Source: Bacteroidales bacterium (GTDB taxonomy: Bacteria; Bacteroidota; Bacteroidia; Bacteroidales; Bacteroidaceae). Taken from it: 64,000 bases of DNA. The stretch's first letter is position 1; each line of letters begins with the position of its first letter. Where the stretch lies: the NCBI GenBank assembly GCA_012729225.1, contig JAAYDO010000191.1, positions 1-64,000 on the forward strand, given 5' to 3'. Made by a program: the position numbers and the translations under genes. This document shows, piece after piece, positions 37,897-48,291 of this stretch. The notes under the pieces were generated by a model. That model saw only the letters and a list, made by a program, of their open reading frames with translations, did no database searches and was not told the origin of the DNA.

Positions 37897-39207
37897 TCAA
37901 GGTTGTTTCTTTGTAGGCTCACCCTCTCTCAAAAAGCCTGGTGTCCGTTTGATATACTCATATCCGAATTTGCACCTCAAGCAGTCTCCTTTCTGGCAGT
38001 AGTTGCGATATAGTTGCAGAAGTGCTTGGCTGTCTGCGGCATTCTCGCATGTCACGTTTGCCGCAGCCCAGTCTCGAACAACGAAATTGTTCTCTGGTTT
38101 CAGATCTTGCCACAAAGAAAAAGCACGTTGGCACATATGGGGGTCTGACTTGTATTTGCCATAGGTGAAAAGCATGGGGGCTACACTGTTGATGACAATT
38201 AACGATGTGGATGCAGGAGAAAGAGTCTTCTCTATGATCCGTGTGGGCTTTCCTCCAAAAGTGTAGTGAGTGAGCCAATAGTCGCTCACGTGAGTGACCA
38301 ACATGGCATGTATTTCTTCCATGCTCTCAGCATTGAGCAATCGAGACAAATTGAGATGCTGCTCGTAGTAGAGCATCGCTAACTGGGCAATGCGGATATG
38401 AGGGAAATTTTGAGGTCGAAGACGAAGAAACTTCCATGCATTCACGTCAATAGGGGTGAGCGAGAACTTATGACGTAAGTACATGTACTCTTTCTTTAGT
38501 TGCTGAAAATAATCGTCCTCGCATTCGCCCTCAAGCAATCCTGCCTGACCAAAAAAGAAAGCCTCAATCTGAAAGAGGTTGTCACGATGTTTGCCTACCG
38601 CACTCATTGGGATAGAGCGGGACCACTTCTCAAAAGCGTCTCCATTAACGCCAAAACCGAAATTTCGGGCAATCGTCACAAAGAGTGTCCCTTCCCAATC
38701 CTTCTCCATCTCCTCTCTTCTCTGCATGATCTGAGTCGCTTTTTCTTCAAAACGTTCCAAGGTCAAGGAGGTCATCCAGTTGTGAATGAGAAGGGTGGGC
38801 AGTTGCTCCACCACATCACGACATCGGGGATTGGCGTCTGCTTGTTTCAAGGCTGAATAGTTCTCCCTCACATAGGCAGGAATAGGCAACTGCAACTGTG
38901 GTATGGGTTGCCCGTTGGGGTAAGAAAGGGGCATGTCCACCTCGGAGGCGACATGGAGGATGATCCGTTTGTAGGCGGGATTTGTGTCATGGTGATGGCG
39001 AAACCAGTCGCTTGTCTTCAAGTGCAGTTCCACATTTCCCACCCATTCCGTTCCGTCTATCTTTATTTTAGCCTCTTGAAAGTCTGGTCCTGCATGGGTG
39101 TTCTGCAAGCCAGGGTGGATCACCTCAATGAGATGCCCATCAGTGGTGCGGAGTTCATGAAGGGGGAAAATCTTATGTTTCCAAGTATAGTGAAGCAACT
39201 GTTCCAT
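37897..39207 (-). CDS. DUF2851-family protein
   Basis: The 436-residue protein has the DUF2851 start (EQLLHYTWKHKIFP, then GPDFQEAKIKIDGTEWVGNV and VELHLKTSDWFRHHHDTNPA) and a Cys-containing tail (CLRCKFGYEY). DUF2851 is widespread in Bacteroidetes, of unknown function, and cytoplasmic by lack of a signal peptide. The conserved Asp/Glu-rich N-terminal block looks like it could be a nuclease-type fold, but that is speculation. It is transcribed divergently from dapB; a TAACTTTG -7 box lies at 39230-39237 on its strand. Confidence 0.85.
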   Translation of the reverse strand: MEQLLHYTWKHKIFPLHELRTTDGHLIEVIHPGLQNTHAGPDFQEAKIKIDGTEWVGNVELHLKTSDWFRHHHDTNPAYKRIILHVASEVDMPLSYPNGQPIPQLQLPIPAYVRENYSALKQADANPRCRDVVEQLPTLLIHNWMTSLTLERFEEKATQIMQRREEMEKDWEGTLFVTIARNFGFGVNGDAFEKWSRSIPMSAVGKHRDNLFQIEAFFFGQAGLLEGECEDDYFQQLKKEYMYLRHKFSLTPIDVNAWKFLRLRPQNFPHIRIAQLAMLYYEQHLNLSRLLNAESMEEIHAMLVTHVSDYWLTHYTFGGKPTRIIEKTLSPASTSLIVINSVAPMLFTYGKYKSDPHMCQRAFSLWQDLKPENNFVVRDWAAANVTCENAADSQALLQLYRNYCQKGDCLRCKFGYEYIKRTPGFLREGEPTKKQP

Positions 39208-39258
39208 GGTTTTTACAATAAATTTTGTTCAAAGTTAAGCATTTCGGAATAAAAATGT

Positions 39259-39266
39259 TATCTTTG
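39259..39266 (+). promoter_or_regulatory. -7 promoter element of the dapB-lepB operon
   Basis: TATCTTTG lies 44 bases before dapB, in the divergent region shared with the DUF2851 gene. Confidence 0.5.
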
Positions 39267-39310
39267 CATGAAATTAAAGTAGATTATAGGGCTTAAAATA
39301 ATAAGAACTG

Positions 39311-40066
39311 ATGAAAATAGCATTGATAGGATACGGCAAAATGGGTAAGATGATAGAACAGATTGCCAAGAGCCGTGGACATGAAATTGTCAGCATTATT
39401 GATATCAACAATCAGCAGGATTTTGAGAGTGAGGCTTTTGCCAGTGCAGAAGTGGCGATTGAATTCACCACTCCTATGACCGCCTATGACAACTATCAGA
39501 AGGCGTGGAAGGCTGGAGTGAAAGTAGTGAGCGGTAGCACAGGATGGCTCAAGGAGCATGGGGAAGAGGTGCGCAGGGCTTGCACAGAAGAGGGCAAGAC
39601 ACTCTTTTGGGCAAGCAATTACTCTATTGGAGTAGCCATATTTGGTGCTGTAAACAAATATTTGGCTGGCATCATGAATGGTTTTCCACAATATGATGTG
39701 AAAGAGGTGGAGACTCACCACATTCACAAACTCGACCACCCGTCAGGTACAGGCATCACTCTGGCAGAACAAATAGTGGAACGCCTTGACCGCAAGAAGG
39801 ATTGGACAATGGGCTACCTGCAAGACCCTGAGGGAAAAGTGGAAGGCTCTGACAAGGTGGCTGCAGACCTTTTGCCTATCAGTTCTATCCGCCGAGATGA
39901 AGTGCCAGGCATCCACTCTATCACATGGGACAGCGAGGCAGATCAAATCACCATCACCCACGACGCACACTCTCGTCAGGGCTTTGCGCTCGGGGCAGTG
40001 ATTGCTGCTGAGTTTACAGCCCAGCATGAGGGACTGCTTTCAACGGACGACCTCTTCAAATTCTAA
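39311..40066 (+). CDS. dapB: 4-hydroxy-tetrahydrodipicolinate reductase
   Basis: This 251-residue enzyme of lysine/diaminopimelate synthesis reduces HTPA with NAD(P)H. It shows the nucleotide-binding start KIALIGYGKMGKMIEQIA, and the catalytic block EVETHHIHKLDHPSGTG (His and Lys of the family signature). Length and start fit the family. It is followed 9 bases later by lepB, which suggests one transcript. A diaminopimelate dehydrogenase is encoded at 53753, so the short DAP branch is present in this genome. Confidence 0.95.
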   Translation: MKIALIGYGKMGKMIEQIAKSRGHEIVSIIDINNQQDFESEAFASAEVAIEFTTPMTAYDNYQKAWKAGVKVVSGSTGWLKEHGEEVRRACTEEGKTLFWASNYSIGVAIFGAVNKYLAGIMNGFPQYDVKEVETHHIHKLDHPSGTGITLAEQIVERLDRKKDWTMGYLQDPEGKVEGSDKVAADLLPISSIRRDEVPGIHSITWDSEADQITITHDAHSRQGFALGAVIAAEFTAQHEGLLSTDDLFKF

Positions 40067-40075
40067 CTACAGGCT

Positions 40076-41596
40076 ATGGGATTCAACTATAAAGACTTCA
40101 AGAAGACGCGTTCTGGAGAGAACAACAAGCCTGCATGGGCTGGATGGAAATGGGTGAAGTTTGGTGTGGCCACAGTCTGCTACTTGGCTTTCCTCTATTG
40201 GGTGGAGTCATGGTGGGGACTGATTGTGCTTCCTCTTATCTTTGATGTGTATATCACCAAGAAAATCAATTGGACTTGGTGGAAGGAACTTGAAAGCGAC
40301 ATTGCCCGAACCATTATGAGTTGGGTAGATGCCATTGTGTTTGCATTGGTGGCTGTCTATTTTGTCAATAACTTTTTCTTCCAGAACTATCAGATTCCAT
40401 CCTCTTCGCTGGAGAAAACCCTCATGACAGGTGATTTCCTCTTGGTGAGCAAGATGAGTTATGGTCCTCGCATTCCTCAGACTCCTCTTACCATGCCGCT
40501 CACGCAACACACTATTCCGATGCTCAACTGCAAGTCGTATATTGAATGGCCTCAGTGGGAATATCGCCGTGTGAAGGGCTTTGGCAAGGTAGAGCAGGGA
40601 GACATTGTTGTGTTCAACTATCCTGCTGGCGACACTGTGGCTGTAGCCTACAATGGCGACTACTACAGTCTCTGCTACACAGAAGGGTGTGTGGCTGCTG
40701 CAGAGCAAGGCTATCAAGTTCCTGTGCTTCAGGATCTCTCGACGGAAGACCAGGAGAAGGCTTTTAATGAACTCTACAATGTGGGTAAGCAGATTGTGGC
40801 GGCAAAGACCAATATCTATGGCAATGTGATTGCCAGACCTGCCGACCGAAGAGAGAACTATGTGAAACGATGCGTAGGTCTTCCTGGGCAGACTTTCCAA
40901 ATTAAAGATAAGGTGATTTACACAGATGGGAAAAAGATGGAGACTCCCACCTTTGTGCAGTTCAACTACAGAGTATATACCCGCAATAATCAGATTCTGA
41001 CCGACGAAATGTGTGAGGAACTGAACATCAGCGATGAGGATCGTGACAAGATTCTTGACCGCAAAAATGGTATCCCTCTCACCCGCATGGCCGCAGAGGC
41101 ATTGCGTGCCAACAAGGAGTTTTGCGACAGCGTGGTAGAGGTGAAGGACAATGATTGGATGAGCGTAACTAATGCCATTGACCATGCTTATACATTGGTC
41201 TATCCACTCAATCACCAATATGGTTGGACACGTGACAACTACGGTCCTATCTGGATTCCTGCCAAGGGAGAAAGCGTCAAACTCACCAAGGAGAATATAG
41301 CCATTTATGAACGCCCCATCCGTGTGTATGAAAAGAATCAATTAGAGATGAAGGACGGAAAGATTTTCATCAATGGCAAGCAGACTGACTCCTACACCTT
41401 CAAGATGGACTATTACTGGATGATGGGCGATAATCGCCACAACTCTGCCGATAGCCGCTACTGGGGCTTTGTGCCAGAGGATCATGTGGTGGGCAAGCCT
41501 CTCTTCATCTGGCTCTCCCTTGTGACGGATCGTTATGGCAAGTCACATGGCGTGCGATGGAGAAGGCTCTTCACCTGGGTGGACAATATTAAGTAA
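40076..41596 (+). CDS. lepB: Signal peptidase I, long Bacteroidales form
   Basis: This 506-residue membrane protease removes signal peptides from exported proteins. Membrane segments lie at about 28-60 and 80-100. The catalytic Ser111 is in QIPSSSLEKTLMTGD and the Lys264 general base in NYVKRCVGLPGQ, with the family block YYWMMGDNRHNSADSRYWGF near the end. The protein is much longer than typical signal peptidases because of insertions at about 130-255 and 290-440, seen also in relatives from this order. It follows dapB by 9 bases. Confidence 0.93.
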   Translation: MGFNYKDFKKTRSGENNKPAWAGWKWVKFGVATVCYLAFLYWVESWWGLIVLPLIFDVYITKKINWTWWKELESDIARTIMSWVDAIVFALVAVYFVNNFFFQNYQIPSSSLEKTLMTGDFLLVSKMSYGPRIPQTPLTMPLTQHTIPMLNCKSYIEWPQWEYRRVKGFGKVEQGDIVVFNYPAGDTVAVAYNGDYYSLCYTEGCVAAAEQGYQVPVLQDLSTEDQEKAFNELYNVGKQIVAAKTNIYGNVIARPADRRENYVKRCVGLPGQTFQIKDKVIYTDGKKMETPTFVQFNYRVYTRNNQILTDEMCEELNISDEDRDKILDRKNGIPLTRMAAEALRANKEFCDSVVEVKDNDWMSVTNAIDHAYTLVYPLNHQYGWTRDNYGPIWIPAKGESVKLTKENIAIYERPIRVYEKNQLEMKDGKIFINGKQTDSYTFKMDYYWMMGDNRHNSADSRYWGFVPEDHVVGKPLFIWLSLVTDRYGKSHGVRWRRLFTWVDNIK

Positions 41597-41609
41597 CAAA
41601 GACATATTC

Positions 41610-41650
41610 AAGCCGGAATCATTGTGGTCTGTCGCCCAAGATTCCGGCTT
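41610..41650 (+). terminator. Hairpin terminator between lepB and the WbqC-like gene
   Basis: AAGCCGGAATC pairs perfectly with GATTCCGGCTT across a 19-nt loop, followed by CTTCTTTCCTTTC. It lies 14 bases after the lepB stop and would reduce or stop read-through. Confidence 0.75.
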
Positions 41651-41678
41651 CTTCTTTCCTTTCAATTTAAGGCTTTAC

Positions 41679-42269
41679 ATGATACTTCCAAGCGCATATC
41701 TCCCTCCAGTCAGTTGGTTTGCACAACTCATGACTCATGAGCCTGTTCTCATAGAGCAATACGAGAACTTCACGAAGCAGACCATTCGCAATCGCTGTAC
41801 CATCGACTCTCCAAACGGGAAACTTCACCTTACCATTCCTATTGACCATAGCAATTTTTCGGGTGGCAAGTGTCTGATGAAAGACATTCGCATCAGCACT
41901 CATAGCGACTGGCAGCATCAGCATTGGTATGCACTTGAGACCTCCTACTTCAACTCTCCCTTCTTTGAGTATCTTCAGGATGATTTCCGCCCTTTCTACG
42001 AACAACATTGGGAGTTTCTCATAGACTTCAATGAGGCACTCATCCTCAAGTGCTGTGAACTTCTTGATATTCAGCCCAACCTGAAGCGTAGCCCAAACTA
42101 CATGGGCTGTACGCCCCTTGTGAATGCAGGGAGAACAGCAGTTCCCTATTATCAGGTTTTCCAGCAGAGAAACGGATTCCTTCCTGATCTCAGCATCATT
42201 GATCTCATCTTCAACATGGGTAAGGAAAGCATCTTCATCCTGAAAAACACATATCAAAATCACCACTAA
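41679..42269 (+). CDS. WbqC-like family protein
   Basis: The product has 196 residues from the ATG at 41679. A longer frame overlapping lepB exists, but family similarity begins at MILPSAYLPPVSWFAQL, and the lepB terminator lies upstream of this ATG. ENFTKQTIRNRCTIDSPNGK, HWYALETSYFNSPFFEY and the late GMGKES-like ending are typical of WbqC-like proteins, named after an O-antigen cluster gene but of unproven biochemical role. No signal peptide is present. It is a common neighbour of lepB in Bacteroidales. Confidence 0.85.
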   Translation: MILPSAYLPPVSWFAQLMTHEPVLIEQYENFTKQTIRNRCTIDSPNGKLHLTIPIDHSNFSGGKCLMKDIRISTHSDWQHQHWYALETSYFNSPFFEYLQDDFRPFYEQHWEFLIDFNEALILKCCELLDIQPNLKRSPNYMGCTPLVNAGRTAVPYYQVFQQRNGFLPDLSIIDLIFNMGKESIFILKNTYQNHH

Positions 42270-42312
42270 GGAACATGGAAGTTTGTTGATAGACCAAAAT
42301 ACGCATTTTCAT

Positions 42313-42343
42313 TTTGTTATGGCTGTATTTTTCACTAACTTTG
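42313..42343 (+). promoter_or_regulatory. Consensus promoter of leuS
   Basis: TTTG (42313-42316), 19 bases, TAACTTTG (42336-42343), with the leuS ATG 26 bases further on. Confidence 0.7.
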
Positions 42344-42368
42344 CATCAAAATATAAAATAAAAAAATA

Positions 42369-45197
42369 ATGGAATATAATTTCAGAGACATTGAGAAGAA
42401 ATGGCAACAGAAGTGGGTGGAAGAAAAGACCTACAAAGTAGCAGAAGACAACAGCAAACCAAAGTTCTATGTATTGAACATGTTCCCTTATCCAAGTGGA
42501 GCAGGATTGCATGTGGGTCATCCACTTGGCTATATCGCCAGCGACATCTATGCGCGCTACAAGCGTTTGCAAGGTTTCAATGTGCTCAACCCTATGGGAT
42601 ATGATGCCTACGGACTTCCTGCAGAGCAGTATGCCATCCAGACAGGTCAGCACCCAGAGAAGACTACATTCCAGAATATCGACCGCTATCGCGAGCAGCT
42701 CGACAAGATAGGCTTCTGCTTTGACTGGGACAGAGAAGTGCGCACCTGTGCACCAGAATATTACCACTGGACTCAGTGGGCTTTCCAGAAGATGTTCAAC
42801 TCTTTCTTCTGCAACAAATGCCAGTCAGCACAACCTATAGAGAAACTGATAGCGCACTTTGATCAGAATGGTACAGAGGGGCTTGATGTGGCTCAGACTG
42901 AAAATCTCACTTTCACCGCAGAAGAGTGGAAGGCTATGGATGAGCAGCAAAAGAGTAGCACACTGATGAACTACCGCATTGCCTTCATGGGTGAGACCAT
43001 GGTGAACTGGTGTGCAGGTCTTGGCACAGTGCTGGCCAATGACGAAGTGGTGGATGGTGTGAGCGAGCGAGGCGGCTTCCCTGTAGAACAGAAGAAAATG
43101 CGCCAATGGTGCTTGCGTGTCAGTGCCTACAGCCAACGTCTGCTCGATGGACTGGATAACATTCAGTGGAGTGACTCCATCAAGGAGACTCAGAGAAACT
43201 GGATTGGACGAAGTGAAGGTGCAGAGGTGGAGTTCAATATTGCTGATAGCGACGAGAGTTTTACCATCTTCACCACACGTGCAGATACCATGTTTGGTGT
43301 CACCTTCATGGTGTTGGCTCCAGAAAGCGAACTGGTGGAGAAGGTAACCACGGCTGAACAGAAAGCGGCTGTAGATGAATATATCAAATACGTGAAGGGG
43401 CGTACAGAGCGTGAACGCATGATTGATCATAAGGTGACAGGCGTCTTCTCTGGTTCTTATGCCATCAACCCATTCACAGGCGAGAAGAATCCTATCTGGA
43501 TTGCTGAATATGTATTGGCGGGCTATGGCACAGGTGCTATTATGGCTGTACCTGCTCACGATGCTCGCGACTATGCTTTTGCCAAGCATTTCAACTTGCC
43601 CATCATTCCACTCATCAAGGGTGCTGATGTGAGCGAGGAGAGTTATGATGCCAAGGAGGGCGAGGTGATTAATTCGCCACGCACAGATGTGAAGCCTTAT
43701 ATAGACTTTTCTCTCAATGGTTGTACTGTGAAAGAGGCTATTGCCAAGACCAAGGTGTATGTGGAAGAAAACGGCTTAGGACGTGTGAAGGTGAACTATC
43801 GCCTGCGCGATGCCATTTTCTCTCGTCAGCGTTATTGGGGTGAGCCTTTCCCCGTCTATTATAAGAACGGCATCCCGACCATGATACCAGAGGAATGCCT
43901 ACCTGTTGAACTTCCAGAGGTGGACAAGTTCTTGCCTACAGAAACAGGTGAGCCACCATTGGGCAATGCTACCGTGTGGGCTTGGGATGAGCAGAACAAG
44001 AAGATAGTGGAGGACACCAAGATTGACCAGAAGGGCATCTTCCCTATTGAACTCTACACCATGCCAGGGTTCGCAGGCAGTTCTGCTTATTACCTCCGCT
44101 ACATGGATCCCCACAACAAAACAGCCCTTGTGAGCAAGGAGGCTGCTGAGTATTGGCAGAATGTGGATCTCTATGTAGGTGGTAGCGAGCACGCAACAGG
44201 TCACCTTATCTATAGCCGTTTCTGGAACAAGTTCCTTTTCGACCTGGGTATCTCTTGTAAGGAAGAACCATTCCAGAAACTCGTGAATCAGGGTATGATT
44301 CAGGGACGAAGCAACTTCGTTTACCGAATCAAGGACACAAACACTTTCGTCTCTTTCGACAAGAAAGACGCATACGAGGTGACTCCACTCCATGTGGATG
44401 TGAACATCGTCAGCGGAGACATCCTCGATGTGGAAGCATTCAAGGCATGGCGTCCTGAATACAACGATGCTGAGTTCATCCTCAACGATGAAGGCAAATA
44501 CATGTGTGGGTGGGCTGTAGAGAAGATGTCCAAGAGCATGTTCAATGTGGTCAATCCGGATATGATTGTAGAGAAGTTCGGTGCTGACACGCTCCGTCTC
44601 TACGAAATGTTCCTTGGTCCTGTAGAACAGAGCAAGCCTTGGGACACCAACGGTATTGACGGCTGTCACCGTTTCCTCAAGAAGCTCTGGAAGTTTGTGA
44701 CTGAAGGCGAGCGGACAGAAACAGCCTCAAAGGAAGAACTCAAGGCACTCCACACACTTATCAAGAAGGTATCGGCAGATATTGAGTCGTTCTCCTACAA
44801 CACTTCTATTGCAGCCTTCATGGTATGTCTCAACGAACTCTCCAAACTCAAGGCTACAACCAAAGAGACACGTGAGGCACTTGCCATCATGCTGGCTCCT
44901 TTCTGTCCTCACATTGGAGAGGAGTTCTGGCAGATGTTGGGTCACGACACCACCGTGTGCGATGCCCCTTGGCCTGTCTTCAACGAAGAATTCCTCAAGG
45001 AGGATTCCGTCAAGATGATGGTAGCCTTCAATGGTAAGGCACGCTTCCCAATGGAATTCCCTGCAGACGTAACTTCGGAGGAAGCAGAAGCGGCGGCACT
45101 GAACGACCCACAGTCAGCCAAGTGGATGGAAGGATTCACCGTGGCAAAAGTGATTGTTGTGCCAAAGAAGATGATCAATATTGTATTGAAGAAATAA
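42369..45197 (+). CDS. leuS: Leucyl-tRNA synthetase
   Basis: This 942-residue class I synthetase charges tRNA-Leu. It has the HIGH-type motif [16 protein letters not shown] near residue 45, an editing domain with [12 protein letters not shown], and the KMSKS motif in [14 protein letters not shown]. The C-terminal anticodon-binding domain follows. Length is slightly above the bacterial norm. It has its own consensus promoter and a strong terminator. Confidence 0.96.
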   Translation: MEYNFRDIEKKWQQKWVEEKTYKVAEDNSKPKFYVLNMFPYPSGAGLHVGHPLGYIASDIYARYKRLQGFNVLNPMGYDAYGLPAEQYAIQTGQHPEKTTFQNIDRYREQLDKIGFCFDWDREVRTCAPEYYHWTQWAFQKMFNSFFCNKCQSAQPIEKLIAHFDQNGTEGLDVAQTENLTFTAEEWKAMDEQQKSSTLMNYRIAFMGETMVNWCAGLGTVLANDEVVDGVSERGGFPVEQKKMRQWCLRVSAYSQRLLDGLDNIQWSDSIKETQRNWIGRSEGAEVEFNIADSDESFTIFTTRADTMFGVTFMVLAPESELVEKVTTAEQKAAVDEYIKYVKGRTERERMIDHKVTGVFSGSYAINPFTGEKNPIWIAEYVLAGYGTGAIMAVPAHDARDYAFAKHFNLPIIPLIKGADVSEESYDAKEGEVINSPRTDVKPYIDFSLNGCTVKEAIAKTKVYVEENGLGRVKVNYRLRDAIFSRQRYWGEPFPVYYKNGIPTMIPEECLPVELPEVDKFLPTETGEPPLGNATVWAWDEQNKKIVEDTKIDQKGIFPIELYTMPGFAGSSAYYLRYMDPHNKTALVSKEAAEYWQNVDLYVGGSEHATGHLIYSRFWNKFLFDLGISCKEEPFQKLVNQGMIQGRSNFVYRIKDTNTFVSFDKKDAYEVTPLHVDVNIVSGDILDVEAFKAWRPEYNDAEFILNDEGKYMCGWAVEKMSKSMFNVVNPDMIVEKFGADTLRLYEMFLGPVEQSKPWDTNGIDGCHRFLKKLWKFVTEGERTETASKEELKALHTLIKKVSADIESFSYNTSIAAFMVCLNELSKLKATTKETREALAIMLAPFCPHIGEEFWQMLGHDTTVCDAPWPVFNEEFLKEDSVKMMVAFNGKARFPMEFPADVTSEEAEAAALNDPQSAKWMEGFTVAKVIVVPKKMINIVLKK

Positions 45198-45202
45198 TCA
45201 GC

Positions 45203-45253
45203 AGAGACTCCTGCCTCTTCAGGAAACTGGAGAGCCAGGAGTCTCTTTTTTTG
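45203..45253 (+). terminator. Terminator after leuS
   Basis: AGAGACTCCTG pairs perfectly with CAGGAGTCTCT across a 22-nt loop, followed by seven T residues. Confidence 0.88.
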
Positions 45254-45274
45254 TTGCATCTAAAACCACACCAA

Positions 45275-47095
45275 ATGAAAAACAACGATTGGCAAGGCAT
45301 TTATAGCCGCATCAACAGTCACTTCGACAGTCATGAGCCAGCTCCTGTGATAGGTGTCACAGGCAACTACGACAAGGAGACCTGCACCTTGGCAGAAGGC
45401 TATTACCAGTCGGTGTTGCAGGCAGGAGGCATCCCTTTCATTATTCCTCCATTTTCAGACACAGACAAGTTGGGCGCATTGCTCGACCGCTTGGATGGCA
45501 TCATCTTCAGTGGAGGTGGCGACATCAACCCCTTGCTGCTTGGTGAAGAACCCATCAAGGAATTGCATGGCATCACACCTCAGCGCGACCGCCAGGAACT
45601 TCTGTTGGCACGCATGGCTTATGACCGCCAAATCCCCATGTTAGGTATTTGCAAGGGCATACAGACCATCAATGCAGCCTTGGGAGGCACTCTCTATCAA
45701 GATATTCACAGTCAGATGGACGGTGTGCGTATCAAGCACAGTCAAGATCAAGACCGTCGTTATCCATCACATGTAGTCAGCATCAGCGAGGATTCCATTC
45801 TCTCCTCTCTTTTTGGCGAAAGCCTGGAGGTGAACTCCTTCCACCATCAAGCCTGCAAAGAGGCCGCTCCCTGTTTGCGGGTAACAGCCATGAGCAGTGA
45901 TGGCGTGATAGAGGCTGTGGAAAGCAACGAATACAAGTCCATCATGGGTGTGCAATGGCATCCCGAGACTTTCATACTGAGAGGAAGCACAGAGATGTTG
46001 CCCATCTTTCAGTGGCTTGTGGGAGAAAGTGCGGAATTCAAGTCGGCGAAGAACCTTCATGCACAGATGATCACGCTCGACAGCCATTGTGATACTCCTA
46101 TGTTTTTCTCTCAAAAGATAGACTTTGCCACACGTGATCCTAAAATCCTTGTGGATCTCCACAAGATGACAGAAGGACACCTTGACGCAACCATCATGGT
46201 GGCTTATCTACAGCAGAAGGGAAGAGACGATGTATCACTACTGAAGGCCACCGAAAAGGCGAACCATCTGCTCACCCAGATAGAGGAAATGGTGGCTCAA
46301 AACAGCGATGCAGTAGGCATTGCCTATACTCCCGAAGACCTCTGGACACTGAAGAGCCAAGGCAGGAAGTCCATCATGATGGGTATAGAGAATGGCTATG
46401 CCATAGGAAAGGACATCAAGAATGTGGAGGCTTTTCGCAAGAGAGGTGTCGTTTACATGACCCTTTGCCACAATGGTGACAACGATATATGTGACTCAGC
46501 CAAAGGCAATCAGGAGCATGGAGGAGTGAGCGAATTTGGTGCAAAGGTGATAGAAGAAATGAATCGAGTAGGCATGATGGTAGATATGAGCCATGCAGGC
46601 GAAGAGAGTTTCTACGATGCAATTCAAATCAGCAAGACGCCTATCGTGTGCAGCCACTCGTCAGCAAGATTGCTTTGTGACCATCCGCGCAATCTTACGG
46701 ATGACCAAATGCGTGCTCTCGCACAGGCAGGAGGTGTGGCTCAGGTCACGCTCTATCATGGTTTTCTGGTGAAGGATTCCATTGACTACAATCCTCAGAA
46801 TGTGTGGAGATCCTTCGATACTCGAGCAGATGGGATAACTGAGGCAACCATTCTCGATGCTGTCAGCCACCTCAACCACATGATTGATGTGATGGGAATT
46901 GAACATGTAGGTATAGGCACTGATTTTGATGGAGATGGAGGAATCAGAGGCTGTGCTTCAGCCAGCGAACTCATCAACTTCACTCGACAACTCCTGCGCA
47001 AACGCTATACCAACCAGCATATTCGCATGATTTGGGGCGAAAACTTCCTGAGAGTGATGAAGCAAGTGCAGAACTATCAGGCTGGAAGGAGATAG
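45275..47095 (+). CDS. Fusion of a C26-type gamma-glutamyl hydrolase and an M19-type membrane dipeptidase
   Basis: From ATG 45275 the protein has 606 residues. The first 245 form a class I amidotransferase-like hydrolase (PuuD/C26 type): GITGN-like start, SGGGDINP, nucleophile LGICKG (Cys126), and GVQWHPE (His229, Glu231). From about 262 a renal-dipeptidase (M19) domain follows: metal ligands in DSHCDTP (His271, Asp273), SHSSAR, and HVGIGTDFDGDGG. The halves suggest joint breakdown of gamma-glutamyl peptides and the resulting dipeptides. No signal peptide is seen, so it is probably cytoplasmic. A frame extends upstream into leuS, but the leuS terminator lies before this ATG. Confidence 0.88.
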   Translation: MKNNDWQGIYSRINSHFDSHEPAPVIGVTGNYDKETCTLAEGYYQSVLQAGGIPFIIPPFSDTDKLGALLDRLDGIIFSGGGDINPLLLGEEPIKELHGITPQRDRQELLLARMAYDRQIPMLGICKGIQTINAALGGTLYQDIHSQMDGVRIKHSQDQDRRYPSHVVSISEDSILSSLFGESLEVNSFHHQACKEAAPCLRVTAMSSDGVIEAVESNEYKSIMGVQWHPETFILRGSTEMLPIFQWLVGESAEFKSAKNLHAQMITLDSHCDTPMFFSQKIDFATRDPKILVDLHKMTEGHLDATIMVAYLQQKGRDDVSLLKATEKANHLLTQIEEMVAQNSDAVGIAYTPEDLWTLKSQGRKSIMMGIENGYAIGKDIKNVEAFRKRGVVYMTLCHNGDNDICDSAKGNQEHGGVSEFGAKVIEEMNRVGMMVDMSHAGEESFYDAIQISKTPIVCSHSSARLLCDHPRNLTDDQMRALAQAGGVAQVTLYHGFLVKDSIDYNPQNVWRSFDTRADGITEATILDAVSHLNHMIDVMGIEHVGIGTDFDGDGGIRGCASASELINFTRQLLRKRYTNQHIRMIWGENFLRVMKQVQNYQAGRR

Positions 47096-47661
47096 AACTG
47101 TTCTCTGGCCATCAAAGTCTCTACCATCTTCTGTTTTGTACTCTATACTGTTGGGGATGGTAAAGAGAAGGTGCTCTGAAAAGAAAGAAGACGGTGGAGC
47201 AATCCCCCTCATTTGACATGTTGCTTGATTGAAGCTTTCTTCATGCTCCAACGCACCATTGTTCAATGGTCAACGAACAATGCTTCAAGTGCCAATGAAC
47301 AATGGTGCGATGCCTCATGAACCATGCGTGCGTTTTTCCCTTATAATTGTCAATCTCTTTATTGCCCATAAATCTTTGTATATAAAGAAGATATGAAGAT
47401 TTTTGTGGATAAGGATGATGACATCCACTTTCTTGGAAGAATGGTCCAACGAAAAAATCTGCCACTGTCTCCTTGTCCTTCTTCCACCGCAGATAAAATC
47501 CTATTAATGATGCCATGATTTTTGATGGAAAAAGAGAGGAAAGCACATGGTGTAAAAGAGGATGTGTAAGAAAAGTGACATGACATAGGTGTTCAATCAT
47601 GCGGAAGGTGTCATGGTTTGGTTCCTTTTCCTTTCCTTTATGGTGAAATTCCTTTAATTTA
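47096..47661. repeat. Gene-free stretch with the second GAACAATG palindromic element
   Basis: CGCACCATTGTTC (47252-47264) and its exact complement GAACAATGGTGCG (47297-47309) flank a block (47272-47304) that matches 12044-12076 in reverse orientation at 31 of 33 bases. No coding sequence is convincing in this gap. Confidence 0.6.
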
Positions 47662-47693
47662 TTTGTGTGTGTCAAGTTTTTTCCCGAACTTTG
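47662..47693 (+). promoter_or_regulatory. Probable promoter of the HIT-thioesterase genes
   Basis: TTTG (47662-47665), 20 bases, GAACTTTG (47686-47693, one base off the consensus), 134 bases before the HIT gene. Confidence 0.45.
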
Positions 47694-47826
47694 CAACGCA
47701 GTTGTGCATGTTGCTGAACGGTATGGTGCTTGTTGTTCTGAATACATCTAAGTTGCTAAAAGTCAGTTTGAAGCATCAACGCATTACATTTTAATTCAAT
47801 CAGCAATAGCATAATATTTACACGGT

Positions 47827-48222
47827 ATGAGTCTGTTCACTAAGATTGCTGAAGGTGAGATTCCTTCTTATAAATGTGCTGAGAACGATGAGTTCTATGC
47901 TTTTCTCGACATCAATCCGCTCGTGAAAGGTCACACTTTGGTCATTCCACGCCGTGAGGTGGACTATATCTTCGATATGGAGGATGATGAGTTGGCACGT
48001 TTTGAGGTGTTTGCCAAGAAGGTGGCTGTGGCAATCAAGAAGGCGTTCCCTTGCAAGAAGGTGGGAGAGGCTGTGTTGGGTCTTGAAGTGCCCCATGCTC
48101 ATATCCACCTCATTCCTATGCAGGGTGAGAAAGACATGAACTTTGCCAATGAGAAGTTGAGCCTTCCCTCAGAGGAAATGCAGGCTATCGCTGACAAGAT
48201 TTATCAGGAGTTCTCAAAATAA
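47827..48222 (+). CDS. HIT-family (histidine triad) nucleotide hydrolase
   Basis: The 131-residue protein has the HIT fold: SLFTKIAEGEIPSYKCAEND, DINPLVKGHTLVIPRREV and the catalytic triad in VPHAHIHLIPM. HIT proteins cleave nucleotide-phosphoramidate or dinucleotide substrates. It is followed 69 bases later by a thioesterase gene on the same strand; no shared pathway is evident. Confidence 0.92.
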   Translation: MSLFTKIAEGEIPSYKCAENDEFYAFLDINPLVKGHTLVIPRREVDYIFDMEDDELARFEVFAKKVAVAIKKAFPCKKVGEAVLGLEVPHAHIHLIPMQGEKDMNFANEKLSLPSEEMQAIADKIYQEFSK

Positions 48223-48291
48223 GACATTGCAAGGCTAAGGAATCAAGGTGTTGCAAACTGTCGAGACACTTGGCTTTTATTTCTATTCCAG

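Noticed and set aside
41535-41678. Extended N-terminus of the WbqC-like protein
   Set aside because: It overlaps lepB and its terminator and has no similarity to the family; the ATG at 41679 fits.
45122-45274. Extended N-terminus of the C26-M19 fusion
   Set aside because: It overlaps the end of leuS and crosses the leuS terminator; the ATG at 45275 starts the C26 fold.
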